Shown here piece after piece: positions 1 to 9,911 of a DNA stretch of 60,411 bases. Origin of the DNA: Sideroxyarcus sp. (GTDB lineage: Bacteria > Pseudomonadota > Gammaproteobacteria > Burkholderiales > Gallionellaceae); assembly GCA_030652215.1 (NCBI GenBank), contig JAUSBC010000073.1, positions 1 through 60,411 of the forward strand. The letters are read 5' to 3'. The notes below the pieces were generated by a model that searched no databases, was not told the origin of the DNA, and worked only from the letters and a program-made list of their open reading frames with translations. Positions within the stretch are counted from its first letter, which is position 1. The number at the start of each line of letters is the position of its first letter. Both the position numbers and the translations under genes were made by a program.

Positions 1-1
1 C

Positions 2-862
2 GGCCAGCTGCTGCTGGCGATGCAGAGCATGACCGAGAAGCTGTCGCAGGTGATCGGCGAAGTGCGCAGTTCTGCAGACGCGCTGTCGAGCGCCTCGGAA
101 GAAGTGTCGGCCACCGCGCAGAGCATGAGCCAGGCGACCAGCGAACAGGCTGCGTCGGTGGAAGAAACTTCCGCTTCGGTGGAGCAGATGAGCGCCTCGA
201 TCAACCAGAATGCGGAGAACGCCAAGGTCACCAACGGCATGGCAGAGAATGCCTCGGCGCAAGCCAACGAGGGCGGCCAGGCAGTGAAGGAAACCGTGGC
301 GGCGATGAAGAGCATTGCCGACAAGATCGGCATCATCGACGACATCGCCTACCAGACCAACCTGCTGGCGCTGAACGCGGCCATCGAGGCGGCGCGCGCG
401 GGCGAGCACGGCAAGAGCTTTGCTGTGGTTGCGGCCGAAGTGCGCAAGCTGGCGGAACATAGCCAGGTGGCAGCCCAGGAGATCGGCGAAGTCGCCAAGG
501 GCAGCGTCAATCTGGCCGAGCGCGCGGGCAAGCTGCTGGACGAGATGGTGCCCACCATAGGCAAGACTTCCGATCTGGTGCAGGAGATCGCGGCTGCATC
601 GAGCGAACAATCGTCGGGGGTAGGTCAGATCAACACCGCAATGAGCCAGCTCAACCAGATCACGCAGCAGAACGCGAGCTCGTCGGAAGAACTCGCGGCG
701 ACTGCTGAGGAGATGAGCAGCCAGGCGGAGAACCTGCAGCAACTGGTCGGTTTCTTCCAGGTTGGAGGCGATACCTCAGCGCCTGTTGCCGAAGCCAGAC
801 AAGCAATCGCCCGTGCCATGGCCCCGTCTTTTGCAGACGAGCGCCAGTTTCAGCGTTTCTGA
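2..862 (+). CDS. Methyl-accepting chemotaxis protein, C-terminal part (5' end outside window)
   Basis: The reading frame is open from base 2, so the receptor starts upstream of the window. What is visible is the end of a HAMP-proximal helix followed by a complete cytoplasmic signalling domain. The hairpin tip reads [20 protein letters not shown], the highly conserved site that binds CheW and CheA. Long alanine/glutamate-rich coiled-coil helices with candidate methylation sites flank it. The C-terminal tail (QRF) has no NWETF-like tether. Identity as a chemoreceptor is certain; the ligand cannot be inferred because the sensor domain is missing. It heads a chemotaxis cluster in which several following genes are damaged. 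Confidence 0.95.
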   Translation, partial: GQLLLAMQSMTEKLSQVIGEVRSSADALSSASEEVSATAQSMSQATSEQAASVEETSASVEQMSASINQNAENAKVTNGMAENASAQANEGGQAVKETVAAMKSIADKIGIIDDIAYQTNLLALNAAIEAARAGEHGKSFAVVAAEVRKLAEHSQVAAQEIGEVAKGSVNLAERAGKLLDEMVPTIGKTSDLVQEIAAASSEQSSGVGQINTAMSQLNQITQQNASSSEELAATAEEMSSQAENLQQLVGFFQVGGDTSAPVAEARQAIARAMAPSFADERQFQRF

Positions 863-896
863 GTACATTGAATCAACCTTTTTGAAAGGAGTTCAC

Positions 897-1859
897 ATGT
901 TTGCCAATTCAAAAGCAGGTGTAAAGCTGGGAATAGGTTTCGGGGTTGCCGTGTTGGTCCTGATGGCGGTCGGCGCGTTTTCCTATGGCGCCGTCCAGCA
1001 AGTGAACGCGCAGTGGGCCGTATTCGAAAGGAACGATATCGCGAAGAAGATTCTGCTGGTCCGCTCCCACCGGGCCTTCGGCGAGACCGATCAGCACTTC
1101 AAGAACTACGTTCTGCTCGGCGGTGACGATGACCGTAACTTCTCCTCGGACATCGAAACGCTACGCAAGATTACCGACAACTACCGAAAACTGCCCGACG
1201 TGTCCGGCGGCGAGATGGCGTTACTCGCCGAGATCGATACGGCGGCAAATGCCTATCTCGCCACGATGAACCAGCTGTCCGGAATGCGCGCCGAGGACAA
1301 GCGCATTGAAGAGATGGCCAAGAGCATCATGGGGCCGAACTTGCCTATCTACAACGCGCTCCTGCAACTTGAGGAAATCGTGGCCAAGGATGCCGCCGGT
1401 GCAATGCGTCGTTTCGGCGCCCTGCGAGATCGTGCGAGCCTGATCAGCGCCTTCTTGCTGGCCTTCGCGCTGGCATTAACAGTGCTGCTGGCGACATTCA
1501 TCACACTTTCCATCGTGCGTCCGGTGCGTCGCGCCCTGGAAACGCAGTCGAGCGCCTCGCCGCAGGAAATTGCGGCCGTATCGAGTGAGCAATGGTCGGG
1601 CGCAGGCCAGATCAACACCGCAATAAACCAGCTCAACCAGATCACGCAGCAAAACGCGAACTCCCCGGAGGAAAAGAGCGGGCAGGCAGAAATCCTGCAG
1701 CAACTAGCAGGATTTTTCAGGGTTGGAAGCGACACCCCGGCGCCGGGCACACGCCGGTCCGGCAAAAGCTGGGTTGCACCCGTGGCCGAGGCCAGACAGG
1801 CAATCACCCGTGCCATGACGCCGTCGTTTGTGCATGAGAATCACTTCCAGCGCTTCTGA
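897..1859 (+). pseudogene. Chemoreceptor lacking HAMP and signalling hairpin (internal deletion)
   Basis: The ATG at 897 follows a good ribosome binding site (GAAAGGAG); the frame is open further upstream but only inside the preceding gene. The 320-residue product has a first membrane segment (about residues 8-32), a four-helix-bundle-like periplasmic domain and a second membrane segment (about 180-205). It then jumps from RPVRRALETQ directly to a short stretch homologous to the last ~90 residues of the neighbouring receptor ([17 protein letters not shown], then EARQAI-RAM-PSF and a QRF end). HAMP, methylation helices and hairpin tip are absent, so it should not signal through CheA. It remains one open frame and could still make a membrane protein. 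I call it a degraded receptor. Confidence 0.8.
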
Positions 1860-1892
1860 CCCAACATGCAATTGAATTTCGGAGACAAGATC

Positions 1893-1964
1893 ATGCAAGC
1901 GGGTATCAACAACAGCACCGACACCGACTTGCTGTGCCCGCAGCACGGCGCGTTTTACCAGTGA
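1893..1964 (+). pseudogene. 23-codon stub, possibly the 5' end of a lost cheW
   Basis: A short frame starts at an ATG preceded by GGAGACAAG, a convincing ribosome binding site, and stops after 23 codons. It ends in HGAFYQ. Many CheW proteins have a short variable N-terminus followed by a YQ-F-T-F strand, and cheW is the gene expected between a receptor and cheR. The stub is therefore plausibly a truncated cheW start. The match is far too short to prove this; it could be a chance small ORF or a leader peptide for the receiver gene that follows. Confidence 0.3.
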
Positions 1965-1979
1965 CAGAAAGTAACGGAA

Positions 1980-2387
1980 ATGGATAGCTATTGTTTGCTG
2001 GTGGTGGACGACGTACAGATTCACCGAACCTCGCTGCAGTCGGGTTTGGACAGAATCGGTCCGTTCACGCGCATTGATGTGGCGGGTTCGGTCGGCCAGG
2101 CTCAGCAACTGCTGGCTGACAATGCCTACGATGCCGTGCTGTGCGACCGGAGGGTGCTGCAGGCGCGCGGGTATGAATTGCTGAAATGGATGCGGGCCAG
2201 GCCGCATTACCGGTCGGTGCCGTTTATCATTGTTTCGTCCGGGAGCGGCAACGAAGAGATCTGCAGCGTCTTCGGCGAGCGTGGCATCGACGATCAAGTG
2301 GCCAAGCTCTTACATCCCGACGCCGGCTGCCGCATGGTGGGGGCTGCCATCGGGATGACCGGCCGCCGTAGGGCGAGGTTGTCATGA
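1980..2387 (+). CDS. Single-domain response regulator (CheY-like)
   Basis: The product has 135 residues and a receiver-domain pattern: acidic pair VVDD near residue 10, candidate phospho-acceptor aspartate in VLCDRR, a serine in VSSGS and a lysine in VAKLL near the end. The usual proline after that lysine is replaced by leucine, and the aspartate is followed by RR instead of the common hydrophobic-Met-Pro, so it is a divergent receiver. No output domain is present. The stop overlaps the cheR start by four bases (ATGA), indicating translational coupling. A role in the chemotaxis phosphorelay is inferred from context. The start lacks a clear ribosome binding site. Confidence 0.75.
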   Translation: MDSYCLLVVDDVQIHRTSLQSGLDRIGPFTRIDVAGSVGQAQQLLADNAYDAVLCDRRVLQARGYELLKWMRARPHYRSVPFIIVSSGSGNEEICSVFGERGIDDQVAKLLHPDAGCRMVGAAIGMTGRRRARLS

Positions 2388-3203
2388 GCGCATCCACCCT
2401 GCACCATCCGGTGCTTAGCGACACAGAGTTCCGCCAGTTCCAGACGATGATCTACGACATCGCGGGGATCAGCATGTCGCCCGCCAAAAAACAGCTGGTC
2501 GGCGGACGTCTTGCCAAGCGCGTCAAGCAGCACGGCTTGAGCAGTTATGGCGACTACTTCAAGATCCTGATGCGGAAAGAAAACCGCGACGAGTTGCAGG
2601 CCGCAATCGATCTGCTGACCACCAACGAGACCTATTTCTTCCGCGAACCCAGGCATTTCGATTTCCTGCAGCGGAGCATTGCGGAGTTGCGCCGTCCGGG
2701 CAGGACGTTCCGCGTGTGGAGCGCCGCGAGTTCGTCCGGCGAGGAGCCCTACACCATCGCGATGGTGCTGGCGGACGTGCTGGGCGAGGATGCCTGGGAG
2801 GTGGTCGGGTCCGACATCAGCACAAGGGTGCTGGACAAGGCGCGCGGCGGCCACTACCCGATGACGCGCATCGACGGGATCTCGCGCCAACACTTGAGCC
2901 GCTATTGCCTCAAGGGCGTGGGTGAGCACGAGGGCACTTTCCTGATCGACCGCAACGTGCGCAACCGCGTTTCCTTTCTGCAGGTCAACCTCAACGAGCC
3001 GTTACCCAAGCTGGGCGAGTTTGACGTGATTTTTCTGCGCAATGTGATGATCTATTTCGACATGGAGACCAAGCAGCGCGTGGTGGAGCGCATGTTGCCG
3101 CTGCTGCGCCCGGGCGGCTATTTCATCGTGAGCCATTCGGAGAGCCTCAACGGCATCACCAATGCGCTCAAGGCCGTTGCGCCCTCCGTGTATCGCAAAC
3201 CAA

Positions 3204-3211
<8 letters not shown>
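2384..3211 (+). CDS. cheR: Chemotaxis protein methyltransferase CheR
   Basis: CheR transfers methyl groups from S-adenosylmethionine to glutamates of chemoreceptors. The 275-residue product has the N-terminal all-helical CheR domain (about residues 10-65, with GRLAKRVKQHG) and the SAM-binding C-terminal domain (TNETYFFREPRHF, WSAASSSGEEPYTIAM, GSDIS, FLRNVMIYF). Length and motifs are normal and no damage is visible. It is coupled to the receiver gene by ATGA, and its stop overlaps the cheD start by eight bases. It appears to be one of the few intact members of the cluster. Confidence 0.96.
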
Positions 3212-4403
<1,192 letters not shown>

Positions 4404-4415
4404 TGCCTCCTTTGC

Positions 4416-6458
4416 CTATTCCGCCACCAGTCCATTATGCCGCAGCAACGCGTCTATGCTGGGTTCGCGCCCGCGGAACGCCTTGAACGATTCCATCGCG
4501 TCGCGGCTGCCGCCCACCGCCAGTATCTGTTCGCGGAAATGGCTTCCCGTGGCGGCGTCCAGCACACCGTTCTCTTCGAACAGGCTGTACGCGTCGGCGG
4601 ACAACACTTCCGCCCATTTGTAGCTGTAGTAGCCGGCCGCATAACCGCCGGCGAAGATATGCCCGAAGCTGTTCTGGAAACGGTTGAACGAAGGAGGAAC
4701 GAGCACGGCGACTTCCTCGCGCACTTCGTCCAGCAATTGCTGCACGCTCTGGTTCCCGTTGGGATCGTAGTCGCTGTGCAAACGCAGGTCGAACAGCGAA
4801 AACTCGATCTGGCGCAACATCTGCAGGCCGCTCTGGAAATTCTTGGCGGCGATCATCTTGTCGAACAGGTCGCGCGGCAACTTCGCGCCGCTCTCCGCAT
4901 GCCGCGTCATGCCCTGCAGCACATCCCATTCCCAGCAGAAATTTTCCATGAACTGGCTGGGCAGTTCGACTGCGTCCCACTCCACGCCGCTGATGCCGGA
5001 TACGCCCAGTTCTTCCACTTGCGTGAGCAGATGGTGCAAGCCGTGGCCGAACTCGTGAAACAGCGTGATGACTTCGTCGTGCGTGAACAGCGCGGACTTG
5101 CCGCCCAAGGGCGAGGCGAAATTGCAGTTGAGATAGGCGACCGGCGTCTGTATGCCGGCGGCGGTGCGGCGCCGCGTAATGGCGTCGTCCATCCACGCAC
5201 CGCCGCGCTTGCTGGCGCGCGCGTACAGATCGAGATAGAACTGGCCAATCAGCGCACCCTTGTTGTCGCGTATGTCGAAGAAGCGCACGGTGTCGTGCCA
5301 TACCGGTGCGGTGGACGGTTTGATCGCGAGACCAAACAGCGTCCCCACCAAGCCGAACAGCCCGGACAGCACGGCATCTTCGGGGAAGTACTGCTTCACT
5401 TCCTGTTCGGAAAAGGCGTAGCGCTGCTGACGCAATCTCTCGCTCGCATAGCCGACGTCCCAGGACTGCAAGTCTTTCAGCTGCAACTCGGCTGCAGCGA
5501 ATTCGCGCAGCTCGGCCAGGTCTTTCTCGCCGAACGGTTTGGCGCGGTGCGCCAATTCGAGCAGGAACTCGGCCACTTGCGACGGCGTATCGGCCATTTT
5601 GCTGGCCAGCGAATACTCGGCGTAATTGGCGAAGCCCAGCATCTGCGCCTGCTCCTTGCGCAACTTCAATATCTGCGTCATCAGCGGCGTGTTGTCGAGT
5701 TCTATCTTGGCGCCTTCCGCCAGTTGCTCGCTGGCGCGTGTGGTGTAAGCGCGGTACATGCGCTCGCGCAGGGCGCGGTTGTCGGCATACTGCATCACGG
5801 GTCCGTAGGACGGCGCTTTCAGCGTGAACAGCCAGCCTTGCTTGCCGGCTTCCTGTGCGGCCTCGGCCGCCACCTGGCATTCGTCGTCCGGGATGCCGGA
5901 AATTTCGTTTTCGTTTTCAATTACGCAGGTGTAGGCATTGGTCGCGTCCAGCAGATTGTCGGAGAACTTGGAGGTCAGCTCGGACTGTTCTTCCTGGATC
6001 GCCATGAAGCGCGCCTTCTTGTCTTCGTGCAGCTCCGCGCCGCCCAGACGGAAATCGCGCAACTCGTTCTCGATGACTTTTTTCTGCTCCGCGTTCAATG
6101 CGGCGTAGCCGGCGCCGTTGCGTATCGCCTTGTATTTTTCGTAGAGCGCGAGGTTCTGCGACAGCTCCGCGTAATACTGGGTGACCTTGGGCAGGTTGGC
6201 GTTGTACACCTCGCGCAGTTCCGGGCCGTTCATCACCATGTTCAGGTGTCCGACCTGACCCCACACGCGCGACAGATGTTCGTTGGCATCCTCGAACGGC
6301 TGCACGAAAGTTTCCCAGGTCGGCGCCGCGCTATCCGCAAGCAACCTGGCCGTCAGCGCGCGGTTGCGCGCCAACAGTTCGTCGACCGCGGGGGTCACCA
6401 GTTCGGGTTTGAACTCCGCAAAGCGCGGCAAACCCGATATATCAAGCAATGGATTCAT
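4416..6458 (-). CDS. prlC: Oligopeptidase A, M3 family zinc metallopeptidase
   Basis: A cytoplasmic thimet-type peptidase that degrades short peptides such as cleaved signal peptides. The zinc-binding HEFGH motif sits in TLFHEFGHGLHHLLTQ, with the downstream glutamate ligand in the GISGVEWDAVELPSQF segment. The length, about 680 residues, is normal. I chose the Met of MNPLLDISGL at 6458, seven bases after the upstream dihydroorotase-like gene; an earlier ATG at 6482 would overlap that gene. It is the last gene of the yqgE-ruvX-pyrB-pyrC' run, so it is probably cotranscribed with it. Confidence 0.95.
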   Translation of the reverse strand: MNPLLDISGLPRFAEFKPELVTPAVDELLARNRALTARLLADSAAPTWETFVQPFEDANEHLSRVWGQVGHLNMVMNGPELREVYNANLPKVTQYYAELSQNLALYEKYKAIRNGAGYAALNAEQKKVIENELRDFRLGGAELHEDKKARFMAIQEEQSELTSKFSDNLLDATNAYTCVIENENEISGIPDDECQVAAEAAQEAGKQGWLFTLKAPSYGPVMQYADNRALRERMYRAYTTRASEQLAEGAKIELDNTPLMTQILKLRKEQAQMLGFANYAEYSLASKMADTPSQVAEFLLELAHRAKPFGEKDLAELREFAAAELQLKDLQSWDVGYASERLRQQRYAFSEQEVKQYFPEDAVLSGLFGLVGTLFGLAIKPSTAPVWHDTVRFFDIRDNKGALIGQFYLDLYARASKRGGAWMDDAITRRRTAAGIQTPVAYLNCNFASPLGGKSALFTHDEVITLFHEFGHGLHHLLTQVEELGVSGISGVEWDAVELPSQFMENFCWEWDVLQGMTRHAESGAKLPRDLFDKMIAAKNFQSGLQMLRQIEFSLFDLRLHSDYDPNGNQSVQQLLDEVREEVAVLVPPSFNRFQNSFGHIFAGGYAAGYYSYKWAEVLSADAYSLFEENGVLDAATGSHFREQILAVGGSRDAMESFKAFRGREPSIDALLRHNGLVAE

Positions 6459-6465
6459 GTACGGC

Positions 6466-7740
6466 CTAAATTGAATATGCAACGTGACCTTCGACGATGG
6501 TGTGTCGCACCCGGCCCTGCACGGTGTAGCCGTTGAACGGCGTGTTCTTGCCCTGGCTCTTCAGTGCGGCGGGCTCGATCTTCCAGGTGGCCTTGGGATC
6601 GAACACGCACACGTCCGCATGCGCGCCCACGGACAGATGCCCCATCTTCACGCCCAGCAATTGCGCGGGGTTGATGGTGACGCGCGTCAGCGCATCCGAC
6701 AGCGATACCTTGTCTTCTTCCGCCCATTTCAGGACCAGCGGCAGCAGCAGTTCGACGCCGGTTGCGCCCGCTTCGGCCTCGGCGAACGGCAATTGTTTGG
6801 CGTCTTCGTCCACCGGCGAGTGGTTGGAACAGATCGCGTCGATGGTGCCGTCGAGCAGTCCTGCGCGCAGCGCCGCCTTGTCACGCAAGCTGCGCAGCGG
6901 CGGAATCAGGTGGCAGTTGGCGTCAAAGAATCCGATGTCCATTTCGGTCAGATGCACGTGGTTCATGGACACGTCGCAGGTCACCGGCAGGCCTTCGCGC
7001 TTGGCGGCGCGCACCATTTCCACGCCTTCCGCACTGGAGATGCGGCAGACATGCAGCTTCACGCCGGTCTCGCGCGCGAGTTGCAGCATGGTGGAGAGCG
7101 CGATGGTTTCCGCCACCACCGGTATTGCGGGCAGGCCGTAACGCGTGGCGATTTCGCCGTCGTGCGCCACGCCGTCCTTGGCGAGGAAGGCATCCTGGGG
7201 ACGCAGCCACACGCGATAGCCGAAGGTCGCGGCATATTGCATGGCGCGCAGCAGTACGCGCGTGTCGGTGAGCGGTGCGTCGGCTTGGCTGAAAGCCTTG
7301 CAGCCGGCCTCGGTCAGTTCGATCATTTCGGTGAGTTCCGCGCCCTTCAGACCGTAGGTCAGCGCGCCGACCGGAAACACGCGCGCCTGATTGAGCGAGC
7401 GCGCACGGTGCTTGAGCATTTCCACCAGGCCCGGTTCGTCCAGCGGCGGATCGGTATCGGGAGGGCAGGACAGCGAAGTCACGCCGCCCGCCATCGCGGC
7501 TTCCATTTCCGATTCCAGCGTGGCCTTGTATTCATAGCCCGGCTCGCGCAAACGCGCGGCGACGTCCACCAGCCCGGGAATCACGAGCAGCCCGGCGGCG
7601 TCGATTACCTGCTGCGCCACGAACCCCTGCGGCGCGCTGCCGATGGCGACGACATGCTTGTCGGCGATGAACACGTCCTGCTTTGCGTCGATCTTGTTTT
7701 TCGGGTCGATCAAATGACCGTTCTTGATATGGATATTCAT
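6466..7740 (-). CDS. pyrC': Dihydroorotase-like protein PyrC' (zinc ligands lost)
   Basis: A 424-residue class I dihydroorotase homologue encoded directly behind pyrB. In active enzymes the first metal motif is H-x-H before LREPG; here it reads VDVAARLREPG, so both histidines are gone. The late metal/catalytic aspartate region reads CSNHSPVDED instead of the usual TDHAPH. These are hallmarks of PyrC', which in pseudomonads is a catalytically inactive partner needed to assemble aspartate carbamoyltransferase. An apparently active class II PyrC is encoded at 41.9-43.0 kb, consistent with this reading. The start overlaps the pyrB stop by one base (TAATG). Confidence 0.9.
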   Translation of the reverse strand: MNIHIKNGHLIDPKNKIDAKQDVFIADKHVVAIGSAPQGFVAQQVIDAAGLLVIPGLVDVAARLREPGYEYKATLESEMEAAMAGGVTSLSCPPDTDPPLDEPGLVEMLKHRARSLNQARVFPVGALTYGLKGAELTEMIELTEAGCKAFSQADAPLTDTRVLLRAMQYAATFGYRVWLRPQDAFLAKDGVAHDGEIATRYGLPAIPVVAETIALSTMLQLARETGVKLHVCRISSAEGVEMVRAAKREGLPVTCDVSMNHVHLTEMDIGFFDANCHLIPPLRSLRDKAALRAGLLDGTIDAICSNHSPVDEDAKQLPFAEAEAGATGVELLLPLVLKWAEEDKVSLSDALTRVTINPAQLLGVKMGHLSVGAHADVCVFDPKATWKIEPAALKSQGKNTPFNGYTVQGRVRHTIVEGHVAYSI

Positions 7741-8693
7741 TATTTCGCCCCCGCCAGTGTGCTCATCACCGCCATGCGTACCGCGATGCCGAAGGTGACC
7801 TGCGGCAGGATGACGGACTGCGTGCCGTCGGCCACGCTGGAGTCGATCTCGACCCCGCGGTTCATCGGCCCCGGATGCATCACAATGGCATCGCTTTTTG
7901 CGCGCGCCAGACGTTCCTGCGTCAGGCCGTAATATTTGAAATACTCCTGCGCCGAGGGCAGCAGTGCACCTTCCATGCGTTCGTTTTGCAGGCGCAGCAT
8001 CATCACCACATCGACATCCTTGAGGCCGTTTTCCATGTCGTGGAATACCCGCACGCCGAGTTTTTCAACCTGGCTGGGCAGCAGCGTCTTTGGCGCAACC
8101 ACGCGCACTTCGGGCACGCCCAGCGTGGTCAGCGCGTGGATTTGCGAACGCGCCACGCGCGAGTGCAGCACGTCGCCGACGATGGCGACACGCAGGTTGT
8201 GGAATTCTTTTTTGTAATGGCGGATGGTGTACATGTCCAGCAGCGCCTGCGTGGGGTGCGCATGGCGGCCGTCGCCGGCGTTGATCACGTGCACCTCGGG
8301 CGCGACATGTTTGGCGATCAGGTGCACCGCGCCGCTCGTGGAATGGCGCACCACGAACATGTCGGCGTGCATCGCGCACAGGTTGTCCACCGTATCCAGC
8401 AGCGTCTCGCCCTTGCTGGTGCTGGAGGAGCCGATGTTGAGGTTGACCACGTCGGCCGACAGGCGCTTGGCCGCGATCTCGAAAGTGGTGCGGGTGCGCG
8501 TGCTGTTTTCGAAGAAGATGTTGAACACGGATTTGCCGTGCAGCAGCGGGACTTTCTTGATCTCGCGGCCTTCGGCCACGTTCACGAATTCGGTGGCTTT
8601 ATCCAGAATGTCCCGCAGGATGCGCACCGGCAGGCCGTCGGTGGTCAGCAGGTGCTGGAGTTCGCCGTGTTTGTTTAATTGTGGATTATTCAT
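7740..8693 (-). CDS. pyrB: Aspartate carbamoyltransferase catalytic subunit
   Basis: This enzyme catalyses the committed step of pyrimidine synthesis, joining carbamoyl phosphate and aspartate. The 317-residue product has the carbamoyl-phosphate motif [13 protein letters not shown], then [19 protein letters not shown] [24 protein letters not shown] and [11 protein letters not shown], all typical of PyrB. It is followed by pyrC' with a one-base overlap and preceded by ruvX with a four-base overlap. No pyrR or regulatory-subunit (pyrI) gene lies here. It probably forms the PyrB-PyrC' complex known from pseudomonads. Confidence 0.97.
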   Translation of the reverse strand: MNNPQLNKHGELQHLLTTDGLPVRILRDILDKATEFVNVAEGREIKKVPLLHGKSVFNIFFENSTRTRTTFEIAAKRLSADVVNLNIGSSSTSKGETLLDTVDNLCAMHADMFVVRHSTSGAVHLIAKHVAPEVHVINAGDGRHAHPTQALLDMYTIRHYKKEFHNLRVAIVGDVLHSRVARSQIHALTTLGVPEVRVVAPKTLLPSQVEKLGVRVFHDMENGLKDVDVVMMLRLQNERMEGALLPSAQEYFKYYGLTQERLARAKSDAIVMHPGPMNRGVEIDSSVADGTQSVILPQVTFGIAVRMAVMSTLAGAK

Positions 8694-9109
8694 GCATGGA
8701 TTCCCGCGCTGGGTTCATCGAAATACGCTTGCAATATCTGCTGGGCGGCATACTGGTCGATGAGGGATTTCTGCTTCCTGCCGTGTATCCCTTCCTCATC
8801 CAGCACTGAGCTCGCGGCGGCGGAAGTATACCGCTCATCCACCAGCAGCGTGGGCAGATTGAAGCGTCCTTTGAGCCGGTTGGCGAAACGCCGGCTCAGC
8901 GCGGTCATTTCGTGCGGGGTACCGTCGTCGTTGCAGGGCAGGCCGACCACCAGCGCCGCCGGCTCCCATTCCTTGAGCAGCGCGGCGATGACGGCGAAGC
9001 GCGTGTCGGTCTTTTCGTCGTCGATGGTCGTAAGCGGCCGGGCGGTGTGGGAGATGGTATTGCCTACCGCGATGCCGATGCGTTTGGTGCCGAAATCGAA
9101 TGCGAGCAA
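8690..9109 (-). CDS. ruvX: Putative pre-16S rRNA nuclease RuvX/YqgF
   Basis: A small RNase H-fold protein (139 residues) that matures the 5' end of 16S rRNA; older names call it a Holliday junction resolvase-like protein. Visible motifs are [15 protein letters not shown] at the start, the [18 protein letters not shown] segment and [10 protein letters not shown]. The start is uncertain: the first usable codon is TTG at 9109, with no clear ribosome binding site and no upstream ATG in frame before the repeat-rich gap. The stop overlaps pyrB by four bases. Position after yqgE is the conserved arrangement. Confidence 0.9.
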   Translation of the reverse strand: MLAFDFGTKRIGIAVGNTISHTARPLTTIDDEKTDTRFAVIAALLKEWEPAALVVGLPCNDDGTPHEMTALSRRFANRLKGRFNLPTLLVDERYTSAAASSVLDEEGIHGRKQKSLIDQYAAQQILQAYFDEPSAGIHA

Positions 9110-9120
9110 AGTACCGGTCA

Positions 9121-9236
9121 GGATTTGGGATTTGGGATTTGTGGAGGAACAGTGGTAGTTATTGTCGGGGTTGTAGCCGGTTTCTCGATTTCCGCCGCTT
9201 TGCTCAATCCCAAATCCTGAATCCCAGATCCTGCTT
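9121..9236. repeat. Short ATTTGGG-type repeats between ruvX and yqgE
   Basis: The gap between ruvX and yqgE carries a direct run of GGATTTGGGATTTGGGATTT at 9121-9140, and an inverted counterpart with AATCCCAAATCCTGAATCCC at about 9208-9227. The two halves could pair as an imperfect hairpin. The repeat abuts the expected start of ruvX and obscures its initiation site. Confidence 0.6.
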
Positions 9237-9253
9237 TTTTCGTTCCTGCCTTG

Positions 9254-9814
9254 TCAGGCATGTCCGGTCTCATCGGAAAGCGACGCGAAATCAATGCCCA
9301 GCAGCGCCATCGCGGCCGGCAGCCGCTCTTCGGGCGGCAGGTCGAACAGGATGTGGTCGGTCGCGGGCACGCTGAGCCAGGCGTTGTCCGCAAGTTCCTG
9401 TTCCAGTTGGCCTTCCGACCATCCGGCATAACCCAGCGTCACCAGCAGGTTGCGCGGCCCCAGACCTTCGCCCACAGCCTGCAGAATATCCTTGGAGGTA
9501 GTCAGGCCGATATGGTCGTTCACCTGCAGGGTGGATTGCCACTGCCCGACGGTATCGTGCAGCACGAAACCGCGATCGGTCTGCACCGGACCACCGAAGT
9601 GCACCAGCACGTCTTCCAGTTCGGCCGGTTTGAGCGGCATGTTGATCTGCGCAAACAGCTCGCTCAGGGTGAGGCTGATGGGACGGTTCACCACAATGCC
9701 CATGGCACCCTGCTCATTGTGTTCGCACACATAAGTGAGGGATTTTGCAAAAAAGGGATCGGTCATCGCCGGCATGGCGATCAGGAAGTGATTGGTGAGA
9801 TTGAACTCGGTCAT
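9254..9814 (-). CDS. YqgE/AlgH family protein
   Basis: A conserved protein of unknown biochemical function (186 residues from the ATG at 9814, [15 protein letters not shown]). Family signatures are [20 protein letters not shown] followed by VNRP, then [14 protein letters not shown] and the late [15 protein letters not shown] segment. The longer frame from 9841 adds nine residues that do not fit the family. It stands first in the operon yqgE-ruvX-pyrB-pyrC'-prlC. It is named AlgH in pseudomonads after an alginate phenotype, which says little about its molecular activity. Confidence 0.93.
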   Translation of the reverse strand: MTEFNLTNHFLIAMPAMTDPFFAKSLTYVCEHNEQGAMGIVVNRPISLTLSELFAQINMPLKPAELEDVLVHFGGPVQTDRGFVLHDTVGQWQSTLQVNDHIGLTTSKDILQAVGEGLGPRNLLVTLGYAGWSEGQLEQELADNAWLSVPATDHILFDLPPEERLPAAMALLGIDFASLSDETGHA

Positions 9815-9911
9815 GGCGTCATTGTAACGTCCCGCGTGCACCTTAACAATTCGACGTGCACGCGGCGTTGGCCTTTTCCCGGTAATGGTATAGCCGCTGC
9901 CGCGCGGGCGC

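Noticed and set aside
4437..6536. A 699-codon plus-strand frame opposite prlC
   Set aside because: It is the antisense shadow of prlC, whose HEFGH motif and family length are clear; the plus-strand translation has no recognisable domain.
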